38,325 nt of DNA, from contig BFEA01000136.1 in NCBI GenBank assembly GCA_003427395.1, forward strand, positions 1,395,360-1,433,684, read 5' to 3'. A program made the translations under genes and the position numbers. Numbering within the stretch: position 1 is the stretch's first letter; every line of letters starts with the position of its first letter. The notes under the pieces were generated by a model. That model saw only the letters and a program-made list of their open reading frames with translations, did no database searches and was not told where the DNA came from. Source of the DNA: Chara braunii. Lineage: Eukaryota; Streptophyta; Charophyceae; Charales; Characeae. Shown here piece after piece: positions 9,220 to 18,425 of this stretch.

Positions 9220-10227
9220 GTAGAGCGCCCTTTTCAGCAAGTCAGTATGGACACGACAGATATTGACGTGCCCCCTGGCCCAAACCGCTGTGAATATTCT
9301 ATTTTGTTGGTATTAATTGACAATTTTTCCAAGTATATCGAAGTCTATCCCTGTAAGACCCGAAAAGCAGCAGAAATAGCCATGTACATCGAACGGTTTC
9401 TCTATACCCATCTAGATACGGAAGAAATTCTAACCGTCAATGGATCTGAATTTAGAGGTGAGGTAGAAGAACTACTTGCGCGAAGGGGCGTCACGCTCCG
9501 ACATACGGCACCCCACGTGTCGCAGTCGAACGGGTTGGCCAAGAATGACAACCGTATGATTAAAACCGCCCTTCGCAGGAACTTAGCAGCACGCGACACT
9601 CGTCCTTGGCCCGAGATCGTATATCAGATCGTCTGTATCCACTAGGCCACTCCTCATGAGTCCACGGGGTTCACCCCCTTTCAGCTTCGAACTAATAGCC
9701 TCCCCTGTGTCGATTACCGGGGTAACTCGGAAATTGCCAAAGCAGGGGGTAGAGACACGCGTGCAGCCCTCAAGGCCAAGGCCAAAAGGTACATCGATTT
9801 GATGGAACGGGCCGTTTCAAAGCTAGCCCGAAAAAGACAAAGGATGACCGGGCTGGCCCACGGTAGACAAGTCCGTAGCTACGAGGCCCGGAACGGAAAT
9901 GCTGGGCCCCAGTACCAGTATAAATTGGGGGACCTAGTGCAGGCACGTAAATGTGCACGCGACCGGAAACTCACTCCCAAGTTCTCTGGCTGTTTCCGCG
10001 TTGTCGAACTCGGACCCAACGGCGCTAACACGGTGCGCATCGCGCCTAAAGCAAGCGCCAACAATAGCTTCGTCCCCATCGTCATACATACCTCCTACCT
10101 CCGTCTCCTTCCTCCTTCCGATCTTCCTCCCTCTTCTTTCTCGGAAAGCGAGGAAAACGACGACGATTTAGCCCTCTCTCCACTCTCTCGCTCTTGTCCC
10201 TCGTCCTCCTCTCCGATCTCGCCATGA
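9220..10227 (+). pseudogene. pol: integrase catalytic core and C-terminal domain, inactive
   Basis: This is one frame with a single TAG at 9643-9645 inside the core. The first catalytic Asp is likely that of SMDTTD at 9250. The second is lost: the usual TDNG motif reads TVNGSEF, Val codon at 9436. The catalytic Glu is also lost: QSNGLAKND has Lys at 9541 where Glu is expected. HESTGFTPFQL marks the end of the core. A basic helix (9800-9900) and a GPY/F-like C-terminal module follow (YKLGDLVQARK, KLTPKFSGCFRVVELGPNG), and then an acidic/serine-rich tail ending at 10227. Integrase would insert the cDNA into host DNA; with two of three DDE residues gone this copy is dead. Confidence 0.88.
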
Positions 10228-10334
10228 GTTTTATCACGGAGCGGGTTCTTGACTTACAGCTGCGGCAGCCACGAGGCCATATCTCAGAGATTCGGTAAGT
10301 TTGTCACCCTCGGTTCAACACAGATCTTCGTCGT

Positions 10335-10706
10335 TTGATGCGATTCTTCTGTGGCGAAGGTATTTGTGCCGCCGCCGCGTTTTCGATAGAAGGAAGCCCT
10401 CGCGCGATAGTGTTCGCGGAGGTTACTGCTGCTCATCGGCGAGCTGGTCTCAGAACGAGCCACGTCACCACAGTGGCGGGATTCACCGGCGACATCAGCT
10501 CGGTCAATCCGCTGTGGCATACCGCGATCTTGGCTTCGCTGCGCGAGTGGACGGAGCAAGTCCCCAACGTATGGCAGCACGTCCTCGCTCGGGAAGGATA
10601 TATTATCATTCCCATCTCCGCATCAGATCTTGACGGCATTCGCCGATCACCGCGCGAGCGGCGAGTTGCGATCCCAACCCTTGTCCCCTTCCCCCATCTC
10701 CAATGA
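10335..10706 (+). CDS. post-integrase ORF A, 123 aa, unknown
   Basis: This frame lies 108 bases after integrase. The N-terminal half is Ala/Ile-rich (ICAAAAFSIEG, AIVFAEVTAAH), and a central segment reads TTVAGFTGDISS. It contains WHTAILASLREW and VWQHVLAREGYIIIPISA, which looks like ordinary globular protein. I recognise no family. The frame overlaps the next ORF by four bases at 10703-10706 (ATGA). Since damage is frequent in this element, A and the next ORF may once have been one reading frame. No signal peptide or membrane segment typical of an envelope protein is evident. Confidence 0.4.
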   Translation: MMRFFCGEGICAAAAFSIEGSPRAIVFAEVTAAHRRAGLRTSHVTTVAGFTGDISSVNPLWHTAILASLREWTEQVPNVWQHVLAREGYIIIPISASDLDGIRRSPRERRVAIPTLVPFPHLQ

Positions 10707-12138
10707 ACCACGCCAACTTTCTCGCCCCTCTCTCTATCTTTGGCCTCCCCTCTTTCTTCCCCACCTTCTGGCAATCCGATCTTCACCCTTCTCTCTCCTT
10801 CTTGTTCGAGCCTCTTTCGGTCCCTTTTATCAACCCTGGACATTGGCGGCTGTGGCGCGGAACTTTTGAGGAGCTGTCCTTCTGCTTGGCCCGAGTACAA
10901 GTGAAGTGGACGGGCACTATCGAGCACCCAACGTGGACCGAGAGTCCAGAGCTGCTAATCATACAGGGTTGGAGGACCAACGCAGAAGGAGATCTTATTG
11001 GATTCCTCTTTGGATCGGTACAACCGGGTCGCCGTCAGTTCATTGCACAAGAGCTCATCGCACCGATTGTGCAATTGGCGGACGATCTCTCGCCCGACAT
11101 CTACTTTCAGAGTGACAGCAGTCCTGCTCCGTACATTTTCGAGTGATCCTTGGATCCGTACCTGCAGTGGACCTCGTGCTTGGAGGAACCTAGGGACGAG
11201 GATACACTACCATCGCGACAGGAGTATCTGAAGCCGTATGAGATCCCTTACGCCTTCTACCCGAGGGTAGAAGAAGTGGTGATCGACGACGACGATGAAG
11301 AAGAAGGCGACGACGAGGAAACATCGGAGGAGGGAAGCTATAGTGAACATAGCGAGGGCGAGCTGAGTGAGGAGGAAGAGGAAGAAGAAGAAGCCGGATC
11401 CGAGCGGGAAGCCCCGCCGGAGGAAGCGACGTGTACGGGAATGGAGGCGGAAGATCAGCAAGCGGAGCGAAAGCGCGAAGAAATTGCCTCCGGAAAGCGC
11501 CAGCTGGAGTTCGCCAGCGAAGCTAGACTGCGCCTTGGTAACGATCCGACCCGGGGTCCAGAGACGACGAAGCCCGAAGATGGCGACCCTGCAGCCGCCA
11601 CCTCAAGTACCGCGCGACGGAGACGGCGCCGATCCCCCTCCTCCTCCAGCCCCACCCGTTCCCCAGTTCGCCCACGTACCGATGCGGGCGATAGGCCTCC
11701 GTCCTCGGACGCTGTCCCGCCGACCCCTTATTTCCTCACCCTCGAGCAGATCCGTACCCCCGTCACCTTCCCTCCCCATCCTTTTCATCCCCATCTCTTC
11801 CGCGACTTCTACTCTACCCGTCTACTCGCTATCGTCCACCCCCACGCCTCCCTTCGGTCTGCCGCTCCCACGTTCTGCTGGCAACTCCTGTTGTTCAGCG
11901 CCGCATGGGACCGATCCAATGTGGTAGAGGTCTACTACGTTGCCACAGGGACCATCCCCGCTTGTCGCCACTTCGAGATCTTTCGAGCGGTGCTTTTCCG
12001 GACCCTCTCCTCCTTCTATCGCAACTACCTCGCCTCCTTCCCCCGCAGTGGCGATCATTTCCCCCGCTTCCACTGAATCATCCGATATGAGGAGCTCCCG
12101 GTGACGATGGAAGGGATGAATCGCTTCCTACCCCCACT
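10703..12138 (+). pseudogene. post-integrase ORF B, about 478 codons before the gap, unknown
   Basis: This is a single frame interrupted by TGA at 11144-11146 and 12074-12076. It still reads as protein up to the gap (IIRYEELPVTMEG after the last stop), so the product probably continued into the N run. Layout: an N-terminal globular part with several Trp residues (residues 1-148), then a very acidic block (VVIDDDDEEEGDDEE and a run of glutamates, about 11275-11395), then a basic Arg-rich linker (about 11610-11640), then a C-terminal part rich in Phe, His and Pro (TPYFLTLEQIRTPVTFPPHP). I cannot assign a family. Its position between pol and the 3' LTR is where gypsy elements carry env-like or accessory genes, but no transmembrane helix is obvious. 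Nuclear or chromatin action is one possibility, given the alternating acidic and basic blocks (inference). Confidence 0.55.
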
Positions 12139-12341
12139 NNNNNNNNNNNNNNNNNNNNNNNNNNNNNNNNNNNNNNNNNNNNNNNNNNNNNNNNNNNNNN
12201 NNNNNNNNNNNNNNNNNNNNNNNNNNNNNNNNNNNNNNNNNNNNNNNNNNNNNNNNNNNNNNNNNNNNNNNNNNNNNNNNNNNNNNNNNNNNNNNNNNNN
12301 NNNNNNNNNNNNNNNNNNNNNNNNNNNNNNNNNNNNNNNNN
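12139..12341. other. assembly gap (203 Ns)
   Basis: This is a run of undetermined bases inside the 3' internal part of the retroelement. The coding-like frame of ORF B enters it from the left. A short T run (12342-12349) follows. Confidence 0.99.
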
Positions 12342-12703
12342 TTTTTTTTGCACGAATCGGTAAGCTTCGCGAAGATCACGCCATGAACGATGACGTCAAC
12401 CTACCCGCCGATTCGACGGACGACAAGGAGCCAGGGTGCAGAGCACACGGAGATCAGGCGAACCATGATGGCATCACCTGGACGATCTCCACGAGGCAGA
12501 GGGTTGCATATGACAGGGCTGCGGAGATCTTGCCGCGGATGTTGTCGCCATCTCATCCGCGACCCAGCTATCGTTCCTTGTACTTCTTTTGCTCTGTTGA
12601 TACGCTTGGTTCCTCATGCATCACTCTGTGCTCCCCTTTTTCCTTTCGCAATGACATGCAATCAGGAGATCGCATAATTTTGGAACCCCCTGCACGTCAC
12701 ATA
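12342..12703 (+). other. 3' internal end of the element with an 80-bp partial duplication
   Basis: No conserved domain is seen. The segment CCCTTTTTCCTTTCGC-ATGACATGC occurs at about 12633-12659 and again at about 12711-12737, 80 bp apart, so a tandem duplication straddles the LTR start. The bases just before the LTR (CCTGCACGTCACATA) do not look like a polypurine tract, unlike those before the 5' LTR. Confidence 0.5.
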
Positions 12704-13176
12704 TGTGACGACCCCTTTTTCCTTTCGCCATGACATGCTTTCTCCTTCTGTCCCCTGCATCGCCCCCTCCCGCGCCTCCTTTTCCTTCTCCCTCCTTTCT
12801 CTCTCTCCCCATAACTGTTTTCCTTCCCTCTCTCTCTCCCTCTCTCCCGTCTTGCTTTTGCGCGCCCATTTCCCTTTCTTGATCATCTGAATCTTGGACC
12901 CGTCTTGCGCCACCTCTCGCGCCTTTTCTCTTCACACCCTCTGACTCTGGCATACGGCGTCCGGTCGATCCCCCGATAACTCCCGCTCGCCAATCAGGTG
13001 CGTGGATTGATAGGACCTTCCTATCGCGCGACGAATCTGATTGGTTGAACCTTGAGTACCGAGGGATCAGCATGGCGTTCGCAGAATACTCTTCTCAAAG
13101 TCTTCTCCTCCTGCTTCTCCTCTTACACACCAACTTTCTTGTCGCCTTCTCCCCCTTCTATCTCCCCTGCCGCAAC

Positions 13177-13183
13177 TATAAAA
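13177..13183 (+). promoter_or_regulatory. 3' LTR TATA box
   Basis: TATAAAA is in the same context as in the 5' LTR, with one change just downstream (CCCGCGAGCGCG). It could drive read-out transcription into the flanking DNA. Confidence 0.55.
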
Positions 13184-14240
13184 CCCGCGAGCGCGTCCGC
13201 AAATGTCTCTTACGTTCTCGATTCCTAAGCCAGCTTTCGGGAAGCAGTGGCTAGGCAGAGTGTGTTGATGCAAGTCGGAAAGTCCCGTCGGGCTGACGGT
13301 AGGTTGTCCAGTTGCACGCTGGATCGCCACGACGGACTATGGGATCTGGGCGAACTGAGTCGAGTTTACGACAGTGGGGTGACGATCACAACGGTGGGAG
13401 TTAGGACGCGGCGGCCGGGATCGTCGGTGCGGGTATGAGGATAGATGATCGGAGTTGAGTGGGTGATTGGCCCGGGGCCATGTTGGAGTTAACAGTGAAT
13501 GCGCCTTTGTTGTTGCGAATCTTTATCTTTGGCATGAGTGCATGGTGGTCATGTCGAATGTCTCAGATCTGGTCATCACCTATCTCGACTCACTCTCTCT
13601 CTCTCTTCTCGCTCCTCTCTCTCCTCTCTCTCCTCTCTCTCCTCTCTCTCCTCTCCCTCTTTTCTCTACTTTTGAATAATGATGTATCTCGATTGATTGT
13701 CTCTCGCGTTCTCTCCTGAGTAGGAGCAAATCGGTGTGTTTCCCTTGCGTAAAAAAACTTCTTCCGGAACTCATCCATTAGTTTCCTGGGTCATCCTCCT
13801 ATGCAAGGACCTTGTCCTCTTGTCTTGTGAACGATGGATGCGTGTGTACTAAGTGACATGAGCATGTCTCATTTTCGCACCTTCCACAGTGAATGCATGT
13901 ATGGAATGTGCGATTCCTTTGTTGAATAGACGAATGTCGTCGGGATTTTGTTCGAGAATGCAAGAGTGTTTAGATCTATAGCCCTGTTTGCAATACACAG
14001 GCCATCTGCCTTATGACCTCACGACATCAACAGCCGAGCCACGAGGCGGCCCTGAGAAACAAGGCGCCCAGGGACCAACGTTATGTTGGACTAATCGGAC
14101 CCGTAGCCATATGCATGATGAAGCTGATCTGTGTTTGCTCTCTCTCTCTCTCTCTCTCTTGTGTCAAAAAGATTGATTGGGGGACGCGCGAGTCGCTTTT
14201 GTTTTTAATGACGTCTCAGGATATGTTGTAATCGATTGAC

Positions 14241-14780
14241 ATGTGGGCTGACAAGTACCCTTCGATTGGGCGCCAGCCTCCCGTATCTCCCATCCCAACG
14301 CGGCCTTTTCCTTACAGTAAGGAAATGACACGTGTATGCGAGTGGGACGTACAAGAAGCTATCGCACAAATCGGCGGACAGTATTATTTCTCTCCCGAAG
14401 GTCGTTGCTCTGGATTCGTAGATGCGGGCTTTGTCATTATCGATACACACTTCCCACCCTACTCGATATTGCTCCCCTTTAACGAGTTGATCGTCATTCC
14501 GTGGACGACAGTGGCGCCTCACTAGCCTCGAACCCTGCGCACTGAGTGCCAGCATTTCGATCGCTACGAATCGAAAGGCTTTCACTATCGGATACGGAGT
14601 GAAGACGAGCACAAGGAAAGAGCCACGCGGCTGAGACCATCCACGTCGGACTCGAAACTAACCGACGAGCGACGACGAGATTTGATACGGAAACGAGACA
14701 CGAAAAGCGTGCCAAAGCCTTTTCGTTCTAAACGACGGGCCGTAGCCCGGTGGGAAGCGCGACAATATTTTTTGGATTGA
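14241..14780 (+). pseudogene. 3' LTR copy of the LTR-embedded ORF, one TAG
   Basis: This is colinear with the 179-aa ORF of the 5' LTR over its full length. About 13 bases differ in 540. Most change the protein (for example Asp to Gly, Cys to Arg, Glu to Lys), and Trp at residue 90 has become TAG at 14523-14525. After insertion this copy was evidently free to decay. The frame stays open again after the stop to 14780. Confidence 0.75.
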
Positions 14781-14997
14781 ATTTGGATTTTTCCCTCCTC
14801 CCGCCTGTTCGCGCGCGTTCCACGACGCGCGAAAAACGATCGACTTGCTTCGTCGGACCAACACGGGGGATTTCACTTTCGTCTGTGTCCCCACACTCAA
14901 TTTCCAAAAATCCTTGGCACACCCCATCTTGCTGTTTTTTTGGGCCTCTTTTCCGCACAGCGAACACTCCGAACGAAAGACAGCACAGGGCGTGAGG

Positions 14998-15553
14998 CTA
15001 GCGCGTCACAAAGGGCAGAGCGAGGTTGGTCCAACAAGTTGTGTCCGTGCCGACATCGTTGGTCCAGCTCAGGTGGGCGTCGCGAATTCCAAAGTTGGTG
15101 GCGAAAACAGAAATGGCCACGAAAAAGGCACGCAGTTCCGGATTTGAAATTTGAAATTCGAATTTCCGCAAGCGAGTGACGGCGGCCTTGGCGTCCCTTG
15201 CGGCTGACGGCAGCAACGTTCCTCGGCAGAAGCGTTTGGGTACGGGGTAGCGGCTGCGTGTCGGTGGGAACGCCGAACGTATATGTACACGTCCAAAGCA
15301 TCAGACACGTCGTCACACGATTGCCATTGTTGTCGTCTTTGCAGGCGCACCTTCGTCGTCGACGTGTACACCGTGCACTCTGGTCGTCACTCGCAGCATC
15401 ACTGTTGTGCGCCCTAGCACACGTGGACTCCTCTGTACTTGGCGACGCCATGTCGATAGTACGAGTTTTGGCTATGGACATGAACGGGGAGGCGGGCCAT
15501 GACACACTGAGCAAGGCGTAGAGGACGACGGTGACAACGGTCATGAACGCCAT
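14998..15553 (-). CDS. possible host-gene fragment adjoining the 3' LTR, uncertain
   Basis: On the minus strand an ATG at 15551-15553 opens a frame that begins MAFMTVVTVVLYALLSVSWP, which looks like a signal peptide or first membrane helix. It is followed by a Ser/Thr-rich and then an Arg-rich part. From about 15320 leftward the best-looking protein sequence is in another frame (RAFFVAISVFATNFGIRD at about 15130), so an intron or frameshift would be needed. The frame runs straight into the LTR, so if this is a gene the element cut it. I do not recognise a family, and all three minus frames stay open here, which weakens the case. Confidence 0.22.
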
Positions 15554-15924
15554 TCTCTTCTGGTGTCAATTGCAGAGGACCGAGGGGAGGATGAGAGTGG
15601 CCATTCGTGCACGGCGGAAGATAACGCTGCAATCCATGAATGTGGACGTAGAGGGCACTGGTGCCATTTGCGACGTCGTGCTGTAGATGTGGTATGCCAT
15701 GGGGTGTGGAGCATTTGAGACATGAAGAGTGCAATCGAAAATAAAAAAGGAACACACTGACGAAACAATGGCAAAGGTCTTCTTCAATAAGGCTAAGGCC
15801 AGAGCTAGAGCTGCCACTGTTCCCAGGCTCAAGCACCCTTACGTGCCCGACGCCATTCCCCATATGGAAACCCCGCATTAAACGACAAAACGCATCCATG
15901 TATACACAACCATCCTGGTTGCAA
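15554..15924. other. no gene recognised
   Basis: Short overlapping frames exist on the minus strand without a recognisable domain. A small plus-strand frame from ATG 15769 reads MAKVFFNKAKARARAATVPR and stops at about 15880. It is too short to call. Confidence 0.4.
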
Positions 15925-16876
15925 ACAGGACATGAGAATTGCGGAAAACCTTGAGAAGCGACATATCGTGACTCGGAACGTATCTGTTGTTGTACTCAAC
16001 CAGTACGGGGATTGGATGGCTTGTGACAACCCCAAGGATGGTCTCATTCCAGGGGGTGTCATTCATGACTTGTTATATCCTAATCTTATCACAAGTCGAT
16101 CCCTACATCGGTGCGACCCTCACCTCTCTATCTAGACTCAGACCTACACCAACCCGCGCCTTCCGAGATGTTGTAGACACTTCCCCTGGTGCTAGTATAG
16201 GGACACCCCGAATCTCGAGGCCGACCCAACCCAGATAAAGGAGGTGTCACGGTCATTCCCCTGTTGTATCACACTGACATACCACGAGGGCACGGGCTTG
16301 TAGCTGGGAGTGTGACTGAAAAGAAAGAACGTGGATTTGGTAACAGAAAGCACACGAGGTAAAGGTAGGCACTGTGCACCCAAGAACATCTATTTCCAGT
16401 ACCCTCTTTTTTTTTTTCCTTCAAACCATCTGCCTAAAGACTCCTATACCCGGGACCTTGTACCTCGTTTTGTTTTCAGTCACGCCGCGGGCTGCGAGTC
16501 CGCACCCTCGCGGTATGTCAGTGTGATACAAGGGGGGAATGACCCTCGTGGTATGTCATTGTGATATAGGGGGGGATTGACTGTGACGCCTCATGTATCT
16601 GGGTTGGGTCGTGCTCGAGATTCAGGGTGTCCCTACAGTAGCGCCGGGGAAAGTGTCTACGACCTCTCGAAAGGCGTGGGTTGGTGTAAGCCTAGGTCTA
16701 GATAGAGAGGTCGGGGTCACATCACTGTAGGGATCGACTTGTGATAAGATTAGGGAGACTGTCCTTGGGGTTGTCACAAGCCATCTGATTCCCTCACTGG
16801 TTGAGAACGACGATAGACACCTCCGAAGTCACGGTACGTCGCTTCTCAAGGTTTTCCACGATTCCCATATCCTGTC
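15925..16876. repeat. long inverted repeat (foldback element)
   Basis: The left arm, 15925-16333, is matched in reverse orientation by the right arm, 16463-16876, at roughly 80-85% by eye, with a spacer of about 130 bp. Shared words include GGAAAACCTTGAGAAGCGAC at the outer ends, CTTATCACAAGTCGATCCCTA in the middle and TGTATCACACTGACATACC at the inner side. The right arm holds a local tandem duplication (16513-16586, unit about 37 bp). No transposase or clear terminal duplication was seen. It could be a foldback or MITE-like element, or two solo repeats inserted head to head: each arm contains TGTGACAACCCC, close to the LTR start TGTGACGACCCC. Confidence 0.75.
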
Positions 16877-17002
16877 AACGACAGGTAGAGAAAAGTTCTC
16901 TTATGCGTTGAGTGTTCTGATTTTCGGGGCTATGTGTTGCCAAGAGTTATATAGACCAAATAAATGTTGAAAATAGAATTATAAATTCAGCACTCAACAT
17001 TT

Positions 17003-17076
17003 TGTGTGTGTATGTGTGTGTTTGTGTGTGTGTTTGTATATGTGTGTATGTATGTGTGTGTGTGTGTGTGTATGTG
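17003..17076 (+). repeat. TG/CA microsatellite
   Basis: TGTG runs are interrupted by TATG steps over about 75 bp. Confidence 0.9.
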
Positions 17077-18174
17077 AGAGAGAAAAAGAGGACCTCCATG
17101 CAACACTGTATGTGGCCGTTGCGGTCACAAGGATGCAGTGCCTTGCCGAATCTGAATTTCACTACGCACCGAGTACTTAGAGATTATTTACCCGTCAACC
17201 CGATACCACTCCCTGTCATTGATCTGCTTTCAGCAAGGAAGGTGAGTCAAACAATACATCTATCATCTTATCACCCTCTTACTTTCAACCTCTATTAAGT
17301 CGACTCACGTAATACCTCTTTTGTTGGGCTAGACTAAGACTCACCATCTTTCCTCTATAGTTGAGCTAAGTTCTTGGCCTTGATATTTAGAATATGAAGG
17401 GGGGGGAAATAGAGATGGCACATGCGTAAGTGAGGGATGAGGGAAGAGACAGATTGAAAGGAGGAAGATGAGAAAGTGGTAAAGGAGTGAAATCTGGAAA
17501 GGGCGAGTTCAATAACTATCTTCCCCCAACACAATGCAATTGAACAAGTCCGGGAAGATGACTTGTATATGTTTCTTACCATTGAATTTCTTTAGGATTA
17601 CTTTAATGCAACTGAACAAGTTCGGAAAGATGATTTGTATATGTTGTCTACCATTGAATTTGTTTGGGATTATTGTTACCTCGACGCATATCCTACAGTC
17701 AATCGTAAGTGGAGGGGCAATGAGAGAAGCAAGAAGAAAAATGGGAATATGAAAAATGAGGGGGGGGTGCTAACACAAAGCTTAAACAATTGTTTCTGCA
17801 GTTGTTCCCCCCATCTACCTTCCTGATTAAATAACAACGGTTTTTTAGGTTGTCGCTCTCTTAGTACATACAACACACACTCACACACCCATGATGGTAA
17901 AAAAATATGCCATAGAACCACGACCTCCTTAATTCCACTTGCATGGCTAATTAATAGAGTTAGGTCACTTACTTATTTTGCAGTCGGCCTCATCCACATG
18001 TGATCGGTATCCCTTATTTCCTTCTACAACAGAAAAATTCCCACAAGAAATGAAAGTTGAAAAAACATTCCATAAAAAAAAAAATCCTTCATATTTATAA
18101 ATTATCATTCCAATGTTCGTCAAATTCTAAAATTTTCAGTTTTATTTGATAAGATCCCGTCTAAATATGAGTTC
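17077..18174. other. AT-rich non-coding stretch
   Basis: I see no gene. A phrase of about 45 bp built on ATGCAACTGAACAAGTTCGG recurs at about 17534 and 17606, 72 bp apart, as a small tandem duplication. Homopolymer runs of G and A are scattered. Confidence 0.5.
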
Positions 18175-18425
18175 TCCCTTCCAACTACATCTATTGGTTC
18201 AAGATGGAATGAACGTCTGGACAAGTTTACGAAATGTTTTAATTAAACTTTCATCCTACTACAAGAAATATCTTCTAATTTAGATTGGATTAACCTATTT
18301 ATGACTGAAAATCCTTACTTAGAATGACAGTCCAATTAAAATATTTCATGAACTCGTCCACACTTTCATTCCATCTCTAGCATGCAGTTCAAATAAGAAG
18401 GGATACCCCATTGTTGGAAGGAAAG
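18175..18425. repeat. short foldback (MITE-like inverted repeat)
   Basis: The stretch at 18199-18245 (AGATGGAATGAACGTCTGGA and onward) is matched in inverse orientation at about 18335-18383 (TCCACACTTTCATTCCATCT). The pairing extends weakly outward through CCTTCCAAC. The loop is about 90 bp. Flanking sequence to about 18545 is full of AGAATGA words. No target duplication was established. Confidence 0.5.

Larger units (their letters stand above)
1345..14997 (+). mobile_element. degenerate Ty3/gypsy-like LTR retrotransposon
   Basis: Two long direct repeats flank a PBS and a gag-PR-RT-RNaseH-IN series. RNase H before integrase is the Ty3/gypsy order. The element spans about 13.6 kb including a gap of Ns. 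Additional ORFs lie between integrase and the 3' LTR, and a PHD finger sits ahead of integrase. The copy cannot move by itself: there are about ten premature stops, at least five frame changes, and altered RT and integrase active sites. I see no target-site duplication: the bases before 1345 are GGGGG and those after the 3' LTR are CTAGC. The start at 1345 rests on the shared TGTGACGACCC. Strong LTR homology is continuous only from about 1822 and 12745. The 3' boundary is good to a few bases. Confidence 0.9.
12704..14997 (+). repeat. 3' LTR (about 2.3 kb, internally shortened)
   Basis: This starts with TGTGACGACCCC and matches the 5' LTR continuously from about 12745 to 14997, at an offset of 10923 before the CT tract and 10941 after it. 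About 430 bp present in the 5' LTR between 1390 and 1820 are missing or replaced. Sequence unlike the PBS follows its end (GAGG then CTAGC), which places the right border at about 14997. The 2-4% divergence from the 5' LTR suggests an insertion old enough to explain the coding damage. Confidence 0.85.

Noticed and set aside
4197-12138. Stop-codon reassignment to explain in-frame TAG and TGA
   Set aside because: Both TAG and TGA occur together with frameshifts and lost catalytic residues, and TAG appears in one LTR copy where the other has TGG. Decay is the simpler explanation.
10335-12138. Envelope gene between pol and the 3' LTR
   Set aside because: No signal peptide, no transmembrane helix and no glycosylation-rich ectodomain were seen. 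The acidic and basic blocks do not fit an envelope protein.
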